Shown: one piece after another, positions 1-8,916 of the stretch | Numbering within the stretch: position 1 is the first letter of the stretch | How the letters are laid out: each line of letters starts with the position of its first letter | Origin: Salinisphaera sp. UBA1666 | GTDB taxonomy: Bacteria > Pseudomonadota > Gammaproteobacteria > Nevskiales > Salinisphaeraceae | Assembly: GCA_002320455.1 (NCBI GenBank) | Contig: DCKU01000043.1 | Span: forward strand, 1-35,242 | DNA length: 35,242 nt | Reading direction: 5' to 3' | Program-made: the position numbers and the translations under genes | Notes under the pieces: model-generated | What the model was told of the DNA's origin: nothing | What the model saw: only the letters and a program-made list of their open reading frames with translations | Database searches by the model: none

Positions 1-147
1 GTCCGCGGAAACGGGGTAGAACCCATTTTGATGGAGACACCGACATGTCATACCCGAGTGTTTGACTATCAGACTTGTGTCTTTGCGCGCTGACGGTGGC
101 ACAGACATCTGACGGTAGAACGCTATTCATTCGTATTCGGGGGCATC

Positions 148-840
148 ATGGACAGAAATACGGCTTTTTATCTTGCCGCGACGTGTATTGGGTTCACCGC
201 AGCCCAATTAGCACACGCTCAGACGACGGCAGAGGTCTCGCGAACCGATTCAAACCGGCCAGATACCGCGTTGGCGGCTTACGACAGCCTGCGCTTCGAT
301 GACCGACCCTATATAGCGCCGGTGTTTAGCGTACTTTTTCCCGGCGACATCAACAGCGCGAAAATTGATAACAGTTTCGGTGGGTCAGTCAGCGTCGGCA
401 AGCCTTTCACGCGCTATTTCACAGGCGAGGTATTTGCCAACTTTGCCGGCGAGCCGAACATCGATAATTCGGTTTTTGAGACAGTCGGTATTTTTCAGTA
501 TGGGGTCACGGGCATGATATCCCCTATCCCGAAACGGCTTCCGGTCTATGTGCTGGCCAGTTATGGGCTCAGCCAGTTCGACTTCGATCGGGTAGGCGGG
601 CGCGGCGACGAGCCCAGCGAAACCGGCTCATTCTGGGATATCGGCGCCGGTGCGAAACTGGCGTTGAGCGATCTGGGCGTGCCTGACCCGTGGGGCGTAT
701 CACTGCGCGCCGAATATCGCTATCGCCAGGCCGACGTCGACGTTGAGCTAGGCTCAAGCAGCACGGCCGACGATTTTGATATCGACGGGCATATGCTTCA
801 GGTCGGAGTACAGATTCCGATCTTGCCGCCGTCGCGCTAA
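148..840 (+). CDS. Outer-membrane beta-barrel protein (OmpA-N/OmpW-like fold)
   Basis: A 230-residue protein with a clear signal peptide (hydrophobic stretch at residues 6-22, AHA before Gln25). The rest consists of short alternating amphipathic strands separated by Asp/Gly/Ser turns, for example near RYFTGEVFANF, LPVYVLASYGLSQF and WGVSLRAEYRYR. This is the pattern of a small eight-stranded outer-membrane barrel. The protein ends in Pro-Ser-Arg rather than the usual terminal Phe, though a hydrophobic strand precedes this. A G-rich run (139-143) lies just before the ATG. It stands alone on the plus strand with no recognisable operon partner. Barrel class is inferred from pattern only; ligand and function are unknown. 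Confidence 0.65.
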   Translation: MDRNTAFYLAATCIGFTAAQLAHAQTTAEVSRTDSNRPDTALAAYDSLRFDDRPYIAPVFSVLFPGDINSAKIDNSFGGSVSVGKPFTRYFTGEVFANFAGEPNIDNSVFETVGIFQYGVTGMISPIPKRLPVYVLASYGLSQFDFDRVGGRGDEPSETGSFWDIGAGAKLALSDLGVPDPWGVSLRAEYRYRQADVDVELGSSSTADDFDIDGHMLQVGVQIPILPPSR

Positions 841-977
841 TGGCGCCACACACTCGGCAGGCCTGACCGGTTACCTCCTGAGAAAGCGCGGCCCTCCTCG
901 CCATTAAATAGGTCTCACCAGATCGTCTGATCGCGACACAGCCGAGCTCACCTGGCGGCGTGGCTCTCTTAATAGAC

Positions 978-1010
978 ACAAAAAAACCGCCGGCATCAAT
1001 TGCCGGCGGT
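978..1010 (-). terminator. Rho-independent terminator of the receptor/lipoprotein operon
   Basis: A 10-bp perfect stem (986-995 with 1001-1010, loop 996-1000) is flanked by seven A residues at 980-986. Read on the minus strand this is a GC-rich hairpin followed by a U run, 38 bp after the stop codon of the lipoprotein gene. Confidence 0.9.
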
Positions 1011-1047
1011 CAACAGGCTTGAATCTAATTTTGGTTATCGCAGGGGA

Positions 1048-2886
1048 TTACTGGCCTTCGACGGAAACCGTCCAGCCCTTGAACCATTCCTGGCCGGCCG
1101 GCGTCTGCGGATCTACAGCACCCATATAGGCATCGGCCTGGAAACCGTTGTTGGTGCCCATGGTCTGCGGCTCAATCGAGGTCGTGACCACGTAACTGCT
1201 CGGATCCACTTCAAGGCTCGTGTCTTCGCCGCCGATAAAGCTACCCGGGTTGTCGCCGGACGTGCCCTCTTCCTGGAACATTTCGTTGTACCAGGTCGGG
1301 TACAGGTTCGGATTGACGTTGGCCGTGCCGGGGACACGGTTCGAATCATCGTTGCGACAGAAGAAGGCCAGGCCAGCGGCTTGCAGATCCCGATCGACTT
1401 CGTCGGTGTTCACGAAACAACCCTGAGAGTAAGCACCGCCGTTGCGGTTGCCCACGTTGCGCAGGTCGGTGACCACGCTGTTTTCAATATCACCGCCAAA
1501 GCCTTCACGCAGCAGCAGACCGGCCGAGCCGCCCTGCTGATCGCCGGCGCCCAGCAGCAATACGTTGGCCAGATTGGGCGATGTCTTGGGCTGAAAGCCG
1601 AAACCATCGCCGTTGTTGTCGGCCTCGACCGTACGGTTACCACGGCTGGTGCTTTGGACGGCGATAGCGTTTTTCACCGTGCCCTGGAAACCCAAGTCCA
1701 TGTCCAGCGAATCGTCTTCGGCGCCGTTAATCAATACATAACGCAGGTTAACCGTGCCACCGAACCATTCGATGCCGTCGTCTCGCGAGCCGAACACCTG
1801 AACATGATCAATTTCGGTGCCGGCACCCACGCCTTCCAGCGTCAGGCCCTGCACCTCTTCGTCGGGGCGAATCGGCACGCCACTCTCGCCGATCACAAGA
1901 TAATGAATCTCCCCGCTGCTGTCGTCAGGGTCGTTGCCACCGAAGTAGTTGGTCTGGTTGGCCGGTGCCGCCTCACTGATCGACTGACCGTTGCTTCCCT
2001 GAGCATTGACCGGCGCATAGCCGTCGATGACCAGGCCACCCCACTGGCCGATGCCAGAAAAGTCACTCGGATCAACTATCTCTCCGCCGCTCAAGCGGGC
2101 CGCGGTCATCAGTACCGGCGTCTCAAGGGTGCCCATCACGTTGAGCGTGGCGCCGCGCGTGATGCGCAGGTAAGAGCCGCCATTTGCCGTGGAGTTGTTC
2201 GGGTTGGCAAAAATCTGAACACCGCCCTCGATGTTCATGGTGACGTTCTGCGTGGCGTTGGCAGCGATGCCGTCAGTAAAGCCATTGCCGATACGAATCG
2301 GGTCATCCAGGTAATAGACGAAATCGTTGGTCAGGTTGATTTCAGTCACCTGGCTGCCGGGCTGGCCGACCGACGCCTGCGTGATGCGACACACCGGGAA
2401 CGGGTCCGTGCCTTCGAACAAGGTGGCCGTGGCATCCGTTTCTGCCGTGCCCTCGGGGCAGTTGCCGGCCGTGCCCGGGGTGATGGGCGTGTCACTTACG
2501 CCGATACCCGATTCGTTGAAGCTTGAATCGATTTCAGCGCGCAGCGGGTTCAGGCTTTGGTTATATAGAAAACCGGCCTGCAGGTAACCGCCGCCTTGGC
2601 CGTAGGTCGTCGGACGGACGCCGCTGCTGGCCAGACCGGATGTGGGGTTGATTTCCGGAGAATCGCTGGTGCCCGGATTGGACGGATTCTGACCGCCGCC
2701 GTTGCCCCCATTGTTACCGCCTGTACCGCCACCGGCAGGCCCCGAACCGCCCTGGCCGCCCTGACCGCCAACGCCTGAAAAGCTGGTATCGCCTTCGATG
2801 ATATCCGAGCCATCGCCGCCGCAGCCGGCGGCTACGAGGGCCACCGAGGCGGCCGTCAACAGTATGGCCACTCGTTGTGTCTTCAT
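1048..2886 (-). CDS. Surface lipoprotein with Gly-rich linker and beta-helix-like repeats
   Basis: A 612-residue protein. The frame is open upstream to 2970, but the ATG at 2884-2886 has an AAGAGAG ribosome site 7 nt away and begins a type II signal peptide (MKTQRVAILL..., AAGC with Cys22 to be acylated; Gly at +2 does not retain it in the inner membrane). Residues about 38-72 are almost all Gly/Asn/Gln/Ser, a flexible tether. The body contains right-handed beta-helix-style phrases: WGGLVIDGYAP, NYFGGNDPDDSSGEIHYLVI, DDGIEWFGGTVNLRYVLING. The C-terminus has an AYMGAVDP...WFKGWTV motif, which I recall from proteins encoded next to Oar-like TonB receptors. It follows the receptor gene by 84 bp and precedes the operon terminator, so it is probably the receptor's partner or cargo. 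No enzymatic residues recognised; function unknown. Confidence 0.75.
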   Translation of the reverse strand: MKTQRVAILLTAASVALVAAGCGGDGSDIIEGDTSFSGVGGQGGQGGSGPAGGGTGGNNGGNGGGQNPSNPGTSDSPEINPTSGLASSGVRPTTYGQGGGYLQAGFLYNQSLNPLRAEIDSSFNESGIGVSDTPITPGTAGNCPEGTAETDATATLFEGTDPFPVCRITQASVGQPGSQVTEINLTNDFVYYLDDPIRIGNGFTDGIAANATQNVTMNIEGGVQIFANPNNSTANGGSYLRITRGATLNVMGTLETPVLMTAARLSGGEIVDPSDFSGIGQWGGLVIDGYAPVNAQGSNGQSISEAAPANQTNYFGGNDPDDSSGEIHYLVIGESGVPIRPDEEVQGLTLEGVGAGTEIDHVQVFGSRDDGIEWFGGTVNLRYVLINGAEDDSLDMDLGFQGTVKNAIAVQSTSRGNRTVEADNNGDGFGFQPKTSPNLANVLLLGAGDQQGGSAGLLLREGFGGDIENSVVTDLRNVGNRNGGAYSQGCFVNTDEVDRDLQAAGLAFFCRNDDSNRVPGTANVNPNLYPTWYNEMFQEEGTSGDNPGSFIGGEDTSLEVDPSSYVVTTSIEPQTMGTNNGFQADAYMGAVDPQTPAGQEWFKGWTVSVEGQ

Positions 2887-2970
2887 AAAAGAACTCTCTT
2901 TGATGGTGTGTTGTACCGCTTGCAGGAGATCGACACCGGCGGCACGCGGCGCATGATCGTCAAAAATCAT

Positions 2971-5900
2971 CTAGAACATGTTGATACGGAAGGACGCGCT
3001 GAAAGAGCGTCCAAATTCAATTTCTCTCTGAAGGCGCTCGCCCTGTAGATACTCACGCTTGGCGTTCAGCAAATTGGCGCCTTTGAACTTCACCTGTGCA
3101 CCTTCAACCGTCGGAATCTTGCCGAGGAACGGCAGACGGGTCGGCAGGTCAATGCTGTAGGTAAAACCGAGGAATGAGATCGGCTGCTGGTAGATATCGG
3201 GCAGCCCCTGCGTACCCGCCTGATCCAGGCGTTCGCCGACCCGGTTGTAGATCACCGTGAAATCTTGGGTAACGCCGTCGTAACCGAGCTGAAGGTTGAG
3301 CGTGGTATCGGCCTGGCCGGTCAACGGACGACGTGCATTGGTGGCTGCACCGCTGACCTCCGGGTCAAGTTCGACACTTGAATTCGTGACCGCGAAGTTA
3401 GCCTGAAAATAGGTTTTTGATACCCAGTCAAAGGGCACCCAACCGGCTGCCACAACGCGATCGAAGCTCACCCGGCCGCCGGTTTCAAAACCTAAAATTT
3501 CACCGGATTGGCCGTTCGTGAAACTGGTCAGACTCGTACCGCTGGCCAAAGGCAAGAACTGCTGCTCAATGGAATCTTCCAGCTGCTTGTAGAAAACGCC
3601 AAAGTTCACGTTTTCCGTAGCCGAGGGGTAATACTCCAATCGCAAGTCGTAGCTATCGATTTGCGTGGGCTTGAGATCTGGATTGCCCAGAAACTGCTCG
3701 CCGGTATCGGGATTGAAGAAGGTCGTTGCTGCCAGCTCTACAAGACGAGGAAACGATACGGTTTGTCCGTAGCTGCCTCGAAGCTGTAGCTTGTCGGTGA
3801 ACGAGCCGGTGATATTGACCGAGGGCAGCCAGAATTCCTCATCGAAGCCGCCGGTGGTGCCGCCCCCGGTGAGTACTTCGTAATTGGCCGTGGTGTTACG
3901 AAGCCCGAAATCTGATTCAATCCATTCGGCATAAGCAACGTGGCCACCAAAGTAGTAGCCTCTAGTACGTGTTTCTGCCGTGTAGCCGTCGGACGAAAGC
4001 GTGGTTTCGCTGAACTGAACGCCCGAGCCGTCGTCGTTGATGCGGTTGTCGTTGACGACCTGCTCAACCACTTTCCGATCGAGCCGTACGCTATTGCCGG
4101 GAATGAACTGGAACCGACGCGTTTCAGAGTCGCGGCTCCCGTCATCGAAATCGCCGCCGCCCTTGACGCTCCAGTCCAGCTTCCCGAACTCGGGCAGCGG
4201 GATGGTGACATCGCCGTTAAAGCTGTCGAGATCGCTGTTGACGGTGTTGAAGTCACGCTGCAGGCCCGTGTCATCAAAGAACGTCAACGGGCCGGTTGAG
4301 CCGAACGGTCGCTGGAACCGGTAGGTTGAGCGATCCGGACGGTCACGTTCGGTTTCTGCGTGCTGGGCGCGCCAATCAACTTTCAACCAGTCCAGGTCGT
4401 GCTCGCCGACTAGCTGCGTGAGCCAGAGATCACGACGCTGAAACTCAAGCAAGAACCGGCGCTCTTCGCGGCCGTCACTACTTAAGTCGTAGCCTTCCGA
4501 GATCTGGGTTCGATCCTGTGAATCTCGCACGAACAGCGTGTTGGAGCTGACTTTGTGCTGATCCCACTCGCCGCTGAGAGCCAGATAACCGCTCAGGCGA
4601 ACCTGACGGTCGGTACGATTTTCTAGAAAAGAGATACGCGGCGTGTCCTGGGACTGCGTGTACACGTTGTCCCGCTCCACCTCTCGGCGGTACTGGTGGT
4701 TGTAGGTGCCGGTAAAAATAGCGCCGAACTTGCCGTAATCGGTATTGAACGATCGACCGGCTGCGGCTTCCATGCCCAGATCTGGCGGCAGCTGCTTCTC
4801 TTCCACGATATAAAAATCGTCGAAGCTTCGACCGATGGCCTGACGCTCCTCAGTTGGCAGCTCAGAAAGCGTTTGTGCATCGGCCGGCACGCTGCTGGGC
4901 AGCTCTCGCTCACCGCCGTCTTGCCCGAGCGCGTCTTCATTACTGCCCTTATAAGTCAGGCCCAGTTCACCGGTGGCAAGAGTGTTCGCGCCGGTGCTGA
5001 TCTTGAACGTGGCAAACGGCTCGTCCGGCGTTGTAATCGTGTTCAGTTCGACTAGGCCGCCACCGAAGTTGCCGGGCTTATCCACCGAGTAACTTTTTTG
5101 CACCTGGATGTTGGCCAGGATGGTGTCGGAAAATAGATTGAGCGGAACGGCTTCGATGACCGGGTCAGGGCTGGGCAGCGGCAAGCCGTTGAACGTGGTC
5201 AGGGTGTAGCGATACGGCTGCCCGCGGATGACGGCATAGCGGTCGTTTTCGATGAGCAGGCCACTGACGCGCTGCAGGGCTTCGGCGGCGTTGGAGTCAC
5301 CGGTACGCGCAATCTGCTCGGCGCCGATCACGCTGGTGATCTGGTCGGACTCGCGCTGCAGCTCGATCTCGGAGGCGATGCTGCCTTCCAGGTATTCCGC
5401 GGTCACCGTGTAATCGGCCAGCTTGATGCCGCTATCCGAAAGCGACACCTGGGCCGACGCCTGGCCGTCGGCAACGACCGTCAGCCCGGCCGCCGAGCCG
5501 GTGGTGTAGCTCGGATGCGTCACCCGCAGGTTATAGGTCCCGGGCGGCACCTTGATCTCAAAGCGGCCGTCCGCTCCGGTTGTGGCCGAGACGCCCCGAG
5601 ACGGCACTTGAACCTTCGCCCCGGACAGCGGCCTGCCGCTGGGCCCGGTGATCATGCCGGTCAGGGTGCCGGCGCTGGCACCGGCGTTGTCGGCACCGGC
5701 TAGCACCGGCCCGTTGCCCCCGCCCTGGATATTGAGTTCTGGATCGCTGCCGTTTTTTAGGGTGGCGATGATGCGAACCTGCTCGTCGGCCCGCGTGATG
5801 ATGTTCAGATCCAGTGCTGCGCTACCGCCGCGCTGCAGAACCACGCGGTGCTGGCCTGCCGCCAGCTGGGCCACCACGCCGCCGTCGGCGCCGGTTTTAC

Positions 5901-6102
5901 CGATGGCCTGCCCGTCGGCGCTCAGCCGTGCGCCCGAGACGGGGCTGTCCCCGTCAAAGACGAAGAGAACCAACTGGCCCTCGCCCTGAGTCGCCGACGA
6001 ACCTGCCGTGGTCGCCGCGACGGAGTCGCCGGCCGAAGACTGAGCCATAACCGGACAGCTTGCGACCAAAACAACCGCAGCCGTTGGCAGGTATTTCCAC
6101 AT
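2971..6102 (-). CDS. Oar-like TonB-dependent outer-membrane receptor with two N-terminal beta domains
   Basis: A 1043-residue protein with a signal peptide (cleavage after VMA, residue 20). Order: a PEGA-like beta domain at about 43-118 (GAR...DGQAIGKTGADGG), a Gly/Ala linker, a carboxypeptidase-regulatory-like domain at about 145-223 (TGMITGPSGRPLSGAKV... GTYNLRVTHPSY), a TonB-box-like segment near 230 (DYTVTAE), a plug domain (SVIGAEQIARTGDSNAAEAL, GGGLVEL) and a large 22-strand-type barrel ending in Phe (FSASFRINMF). Known family members with this architecture (Oar) transport poorly defined, often large, substrates. In Myxococcus an Oar is reported to be needed for secretion of the protease PopC. 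The start is fixed by GAGAG 4 nt before the ATG and the signal peptide. It lies downstream of the TtpC/ExbB/ExbD/TonB/TPR genes. The substrate cannot be told from sequence. Confidence 0.9.
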   Translation of the reverse strand: MWKYLPTAAVVLVASCPVMAQSSAGDSVAATTAGSSATQGEGQLVLFVFDGDSPVSGARLSADGQAIGKTGADGGVVAQLAAGQHRVVLQRGGSAALDLNIITRADEQVRIIATLKNGSDPELNIQGGGNGPVLAGADNAGASAGTLTGMITGPSGRPLSGAKVQVPSRGVSATTGADGRFEIKVPPGTYNLRVTHPSYTTGSAAGLTVVADGQASAQVSLSDSGIKLADYTVTAEYLEGSIASEIELQRESDQITSVIGAEQIARTGDSNAAEALQRVSGLLIENDRYAVIRGQPYRYTLTTFNGLPLPSPDPVIEAVPLNLFSDTILANIQVQKSYSVDKPGNFGGGLVELNTITTPDEPFATFKISTGANTLATGELGLTYKGSNEDALGQDGGERELPSSVPADAQTLSELPTEERQAIGRSFDDFYIVEEKQLPPDLGMEAAAGRSFNTDYGKFGAIFTGTYNHQYRREVERDNVYTQSQDTPRISFLENRTDRQVRLSGYLALSGEWDQHKVSSNTLFVRDSQDRTQISEGYDLSSDGREERRFLLEFQRRDLWLTQLVGEHDLDWLKVDWRAQHAETERDRPDRSTYRFQRPFGSTGPLTFFDDTGLQRDFNTVNSDLDSFNGDVTIPLPEFGKLDWSVKGGGDFDDGSRDSETRRFQFIPGNSVRLDRKVVEQVVNDNRINDDGSGVQFSETTLSSDGYTAETRTRGYYFGGHVAYAEWIESDFGLRNTTANYEVLTGGGTTGGFDEEFWLPSVNITGSFTDKLQLRGSYGQTVSFPRLVELAATTFFNPDTGEQFLGNPDLKPTQIDSYDLRLEYYPSATENVNFGVFYKQLEDSIEQQFLPLASGTSLTSFTNGQSGEILGFETGGRVSFDRVVAAGWVPFDWVSKTYFQANFAVTNSSVELDPEVSGAATNARRPLTGQADTTLNLQLGYDGVTQDFTVIYNRVGERLDQAGTQGLPDIYQQPISFLGFTYSIDLPTRLPFLGKIPTVEGAQVKFKGANLLNAKREYLQGERLQREIEFGRSFSASFRINMF

Positions 6103-6539
6103 TGCACTCTCGCATCAAACCGAGACACGAGAGTTAAAGGCTCGCGTCCCGAGTTAAGAACTACGCGAGGAATCACGGGCAACCCGGCAGTATTGCCCCG
6201 GACTTAAACATTCCCCCCATCACCGCCGCTGGCGGCTTAGGGCTTAAGCTAATTCTTTAATATTACATTTTTAATAAATAAATAAATTATTTTATAAACA
6301 ACTGTTTTTTATAATTATTTTATTCTATTCTAAGGAGCTATATTTAACTTAATGGCACATACATTATTAATTCGAAAATTCAGAATGAAATTCAACGCAC
6401 CCCGTTGCACCGAACTCGCGCGCGGGCGGACTTCGCCAGAGCGTGAAAACCAGACAAACCCGGTTGAAACGATGCGGCGTCCGATACCCGGCCCGGTCGT
6501 CGAGCCAAGTGCCGAACTGAGCGGGCGCATTGTGTCTAT
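6103..6539. promoter_or_regulatory. 437-bp leader/intergenic region with AT-rich island upstream of the receptor
   Basis: No convincing gene. From about 6245 to 6365 the sequence is nearly pure A/T (runs such as AATAAATAAATAAATTATTTTATAAA shortened here to TTAATAAATAAATAAATT), in strong contrast to the GC-rich surroundings. The part next to the receptor start (6120-6200, minus-strand 5' UTR) holds inverted repeats CTCGCG/CGCGAG (6141-6146, 6164-6169) and GGGCAA/TTGCCC (6177-6182, 6193-6198). The likely reading is a promoter with an A+T-rich activating or silencing element driving the receptor-lipoprotein pair separately from the energiser genes. No specific -35/-10 pair stands out. A 63-codon plus-strand reading frame (6352-6543) is probably chance. 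Confidence 0.5.
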
Positions 6540-7769
6540 TTAAGAGTTGAGCTCTTTACGTCGCGCAACATACTGCGACCACTGCGCGGCCTGAGGTGCC
6601 ATGTCCGGGTACTGCCTGGCCTGCTCGAGCGCCGCCAGGCTCTGGTCGTACGCGTTGAGGCGTGTATAAGCCATACCCTTGAGCAGATAGGCTTTGCCCG
6701 GCGAATCAAGGTTACCGGCCGATATCGCCTTGTTCACGTACGCCAGCACTTGCTCCCAATCGTTATGGTTCATGTAGAGCTCGGCCTGTCGCAGACGAAT
6801 CTCACCGACGTGGCCGAACTCGGCCACGTGATCCAGTGCCGCGACGGCTTGTGGTATTTCGTTAGCCTGTCGCCAGGCCTGCGCCACCAGCCGCCAGGTT
6901 TGTTCGCTGGACTTAATCGTGTCTTGGTCGAGAGCCGTTTCGAGAACGCGCGCAGCTTGGTCCGGCACCCCGGTGCTCATGCCGAGCCGGGCAAGATTGA
7001 GAATATCGGTCTCTTTCTCCAGCCGGTCATCGTAAAACGCCAACTTAAGGACCGAGTGCGCTTTTTTGTCTTCGCCGGCCTGCAGATAAATGTTGGCCAG
7101 CTGCGACCAATAGCGTGTGTTATCCGGCCAACGTTCGATCATCTTTTTGAGCGTGCCCGTCGCTGCCTGGTACCGCTTGCTCTGGTACTGCATGGCCACG
7201 AGCAGCTGGTAATGCGACTCCTGGACTTCGTCACTCATCTGCATCGCCTCGTCGAGCGCGGCGATTCCCTTGTCGTAGTCGGCTAACTGGGCATAGACAT
7301 TCGCCAACGATATATAGTCGTCTGCGCTCGGATCTTTTTGTTTCGAGGCGATCCAGTCTTCGAGCGTAGCGCGTGCCTTATCGTTGTGCCCCTCTTCGGC
7401 ATATAGGCGGCCCAGCAGATGCTGGACTTCAAGCGTCGGCTGCGACGGCAATGCCTTGCGACTCAGCGAGCGCTCGAAGTCCTGTATCGCCAGCGGTTTC
7501 AAGTCGTTGTTGAGGTGCGCATATCCCAGCGCTTGAAGCACAACGGCTGAGGCGTAATCATCGCCGTACACTTTTTTCAGCAGATCGTTGAGTTTGTTGA
7601 CCGCTTGGCCGTAGTTGCCGCCGTTCATGAGATCACGGGCTTCGCTGAGCTTTTCATAATTCGCTTGCGACAACGACTTTTCAGCCGCCAGGGCCTTCGG
7701 CGCGCCGACCAAAAGCGATAGCCCCATCAGTAGCGCGGCCGAACAGCGAATCCACCGTGTCTCGTACAT
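6540..7769 (-). CDS. Periplasmic tetratricopeptide-repeat protein of the TonB2/TtpC-type cluster
   Basis: A 409-residue protein with a signal peptide (cleavage after ALA, residue 28), so periplasmic. The remainder is helical with TPR-type 34-residue repeats, such as AVVLQALGYAHLNNDLKPLA, LLGRLYAEEGHNDKARATLE, YWSQLANIYLQAGEDKKA and AYLLKGMAYTRLNAYDQSL. It starts 21 bp after the tonB stop codon. In Vibrio TonB2 loci a TPR protein occupies the same place after tonB2, which supports a scaffold role within the energy-transducing machine. Exact partner unknown. Last gene before the AT-rich island. Confidence 0.85.
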   Translation of the reverse strand: MYETRWIRCSAALLMGLSLLVGAPKALAAEKSLSQANYEKLSEARDLMNGGNYGQAVNKLNDLLKKVYGDDYASAVVLQALGYAHLNNDLKPLAIQDFERSLSRKALPSQPTLEVQHLLGRLYAEEGHNDKARATLEDWIASKQKDPSADDYISLANVYAQLADYDKGIAALDEAMQMSDEVQESHYQLLVAMQYQSKRYQAATGTLKKMIERWPDNTRYWSQLANIYLQAGEDKKAHSVLKLAFYDDRLEKETDILNLARLGMSTGVPDQAARVLETALDQDTIKSSEQTWRLVAQAWRQANEIPQAVAALDHVAEFGHVGEIRLRQAELYMNHNDWEQVLAYVNKAISAGNLDSPGKAYLLKGMAYTRLNAYDQSLAALEQARQYPDMAPQAAQWSQYVARRKELNS

Positions 7770-7790
7770 GACGGTCTTACTCCCGACGTA

Positions 7791-8513
7791 CTAGTTGTTG
7801 AGCGTAAAGTTCATTGTCTGGGTTGCCCGCTTGGCCACTGCTTGACCGTTATCCTTGGCAGGTTTGAAGCGCCAGCGCCCCATCGCTTGCTTGGCCGCGG
7901 CATCGAACATTCGCGGCGGATTGGCTTCGATGATTTCGATATTGCTGACGCTACCGTCGGGGTTCACGGTAAAGCTCATGGTGACCTTACCCTCGATCTG
8001 TGCCTGCTTGGCTGTCGACGGATACGTCGGTGAGACCTGCTTGACCACCTGAAGCGAGCCGCCCACGTTGCCTGCACCGGCGCCCTGGCCGGCTGCTGTC
8101 GGCCCACCGGCGTTGCCCATGAACGGCTGACCTTTCAGATTCGAGGCCGTATCGATATTGGGTACATCCAGGTTCGGCGCCTGCGGCTGTGGCTCGGCCA
8201 TGGTGCTGGTCGTTGGCTGTGAGGGCGGCGGCGGCTCGTCGGGCGGCTCGGGCTCGTCCGGCGGTTTGCGCTCCTTGGTCTTTGGCTCGGGCTCTGGTTC
8301 CGGCGGCCGGACGAAACTGATCGGATTGGAGCCGTCGTCTTCGGTGATGCCGGAGTTGCTGTTGAATACCAACGCCATCATCAACACGAACAACGCGCCG
8401 GCAATGACGAGTGCCACCAGCAGGCCGCCTGCGAAACGCGGCAAGGCCCCCCTGCCGGCGCCGCCCCAGATCGCGGCCATCTGTTGCGCGCTGTTGGGCT
8501 TAGCGGCTTCCAC
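7791..8513 (-). CDS. tonB: TonB energy transducer
   Basis: A 240-residue protein. A short cytoplasmic N-terminus is followed by one transmembrane helix (about 28-50, GLLVALVIAGALFVLMMALV), a Pro/Glu/Lys-rich periplasmic spacer (about 70-100, PPEPEPEPKTKERKPP) and a C-terminal TonB domain (YPSTAKQAQIEGKVTMSF, then MGRWRFKPA). The start is a GTG overlapping the end of exbD by 14 bp; an ATG at codon 12 is an alternative. TonB carries proton-motive force from ExbB/ExbD to the outer-membrane receptor. Here the obvious client is the Oar-like receptor in the same cluster. The spacer is fairly short compared with E. coli TonB, as is common in TtpC-type systems. Confidence 0.95.
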   Translation of the reverse strand: MEAAKPNSAQQMAAIWGGAGRGALPRFAGGLLVALVIAGALFVLMMALVFNSNSGITEDDGSNPISFVRPPEPEPEPKTKERKPPDEPEPPDEPPPPSQPTTSTMAEPQPQAPNLDVPNIDTASNLKGQPFMGNAGGPTAAGQGAGAGNVGGSLQVVKQVSPTYPSTAKQAQIEGKVTMSFTVNPDGSVSNIEIIEANPPRMFDAAAKQAMGRWRFKPAKDNGQAVAKRATQTMNFTLNN

Positions 8514-8910
8514 GATCGGCCGCTATCGAAACGTTGTCAGCACCCGCAAGCCGTGCCTGGTCCAATGCCTTGACCAGAATGCCGGTTCGCGCCCCCTCGT
8601 CGGCCACCACCACCACGCTTGAGTCCGGATTTTCGGCCAGCAGCCGCTCGACGTTGGCCCGTATCGCGTTCGGTTGGACTTTTTGCTTGTCGATCCAGAC
8701 TTCGTCGTTTTCACGTATACCAATGAGAATATTGGCCTCTTTCTTGGGCTCAGCGGTTTCTGCCGAAGGCCGCGTGACATCGACGCCGGTTTCTTTGACA
8801 AACGACGTGGTCACGATGAAAAAAATCAACAGGATGAAGACCACATCGAGCATGGGCGTCATGTCGATGGCGTTGTCGTCCTGTGTTTCGGATGTATAAC
8901 GACTTCTCAT
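8500..8910 (-). CDS. exbD: ExbD proton-channel subunit
   Basis: A 136-residue protein of standard ExbD/TolR size. It has an N-terminal cytoplasmic stretch, one transmembrane helix (about 20-37, MLDVVFILLIFFIVTTSF) carrying the essential membrane aspartate (Asp22, equivalent to Asp25 of E. coli ExbD), and a periplasmic alpha/beta domain ending with VKALDQARLAGADNVSIA. It follows exbB by 6 bp and its 3' end overlaps tonB, so translation is probably coupled. Confidence 0.95.
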   Translation of the reverse strand: MRSRYTSETQDDNAIDMTPMLDVVFILLIFFIVTTSFVKETGVDVTRPSAETAEPKKEANILIGIRENDEVWIDKQKVQPNAIRANVERLLAENPDSSVVVVADEGARTGILVKALDQARLAGADNVSIAADRGSR

Positions 8911-8916
8911 GGCAAA

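Noticed and set aside
62..90. TTGACT at 62-67 as a -35 box for the first gene
   Set aside because: The base run at the expected -10 position is GC-rich with no TATAAT-like match.
1000..2526. A 508-codon open frame on the plus strand
   Set aside because: It lies wholly opposite the lipoprotein gene, has no ribosome site or domain pattern, and is explained by the codon bias of the GC-rich minus-strand gene.
6352..6543. A 63-codon plus-strand frame after AAGGAG in the AT-rich island
   Set aside because: The ribosome-like site is about 14 nt from the ATG, too far, and the product has no recognisable feature.
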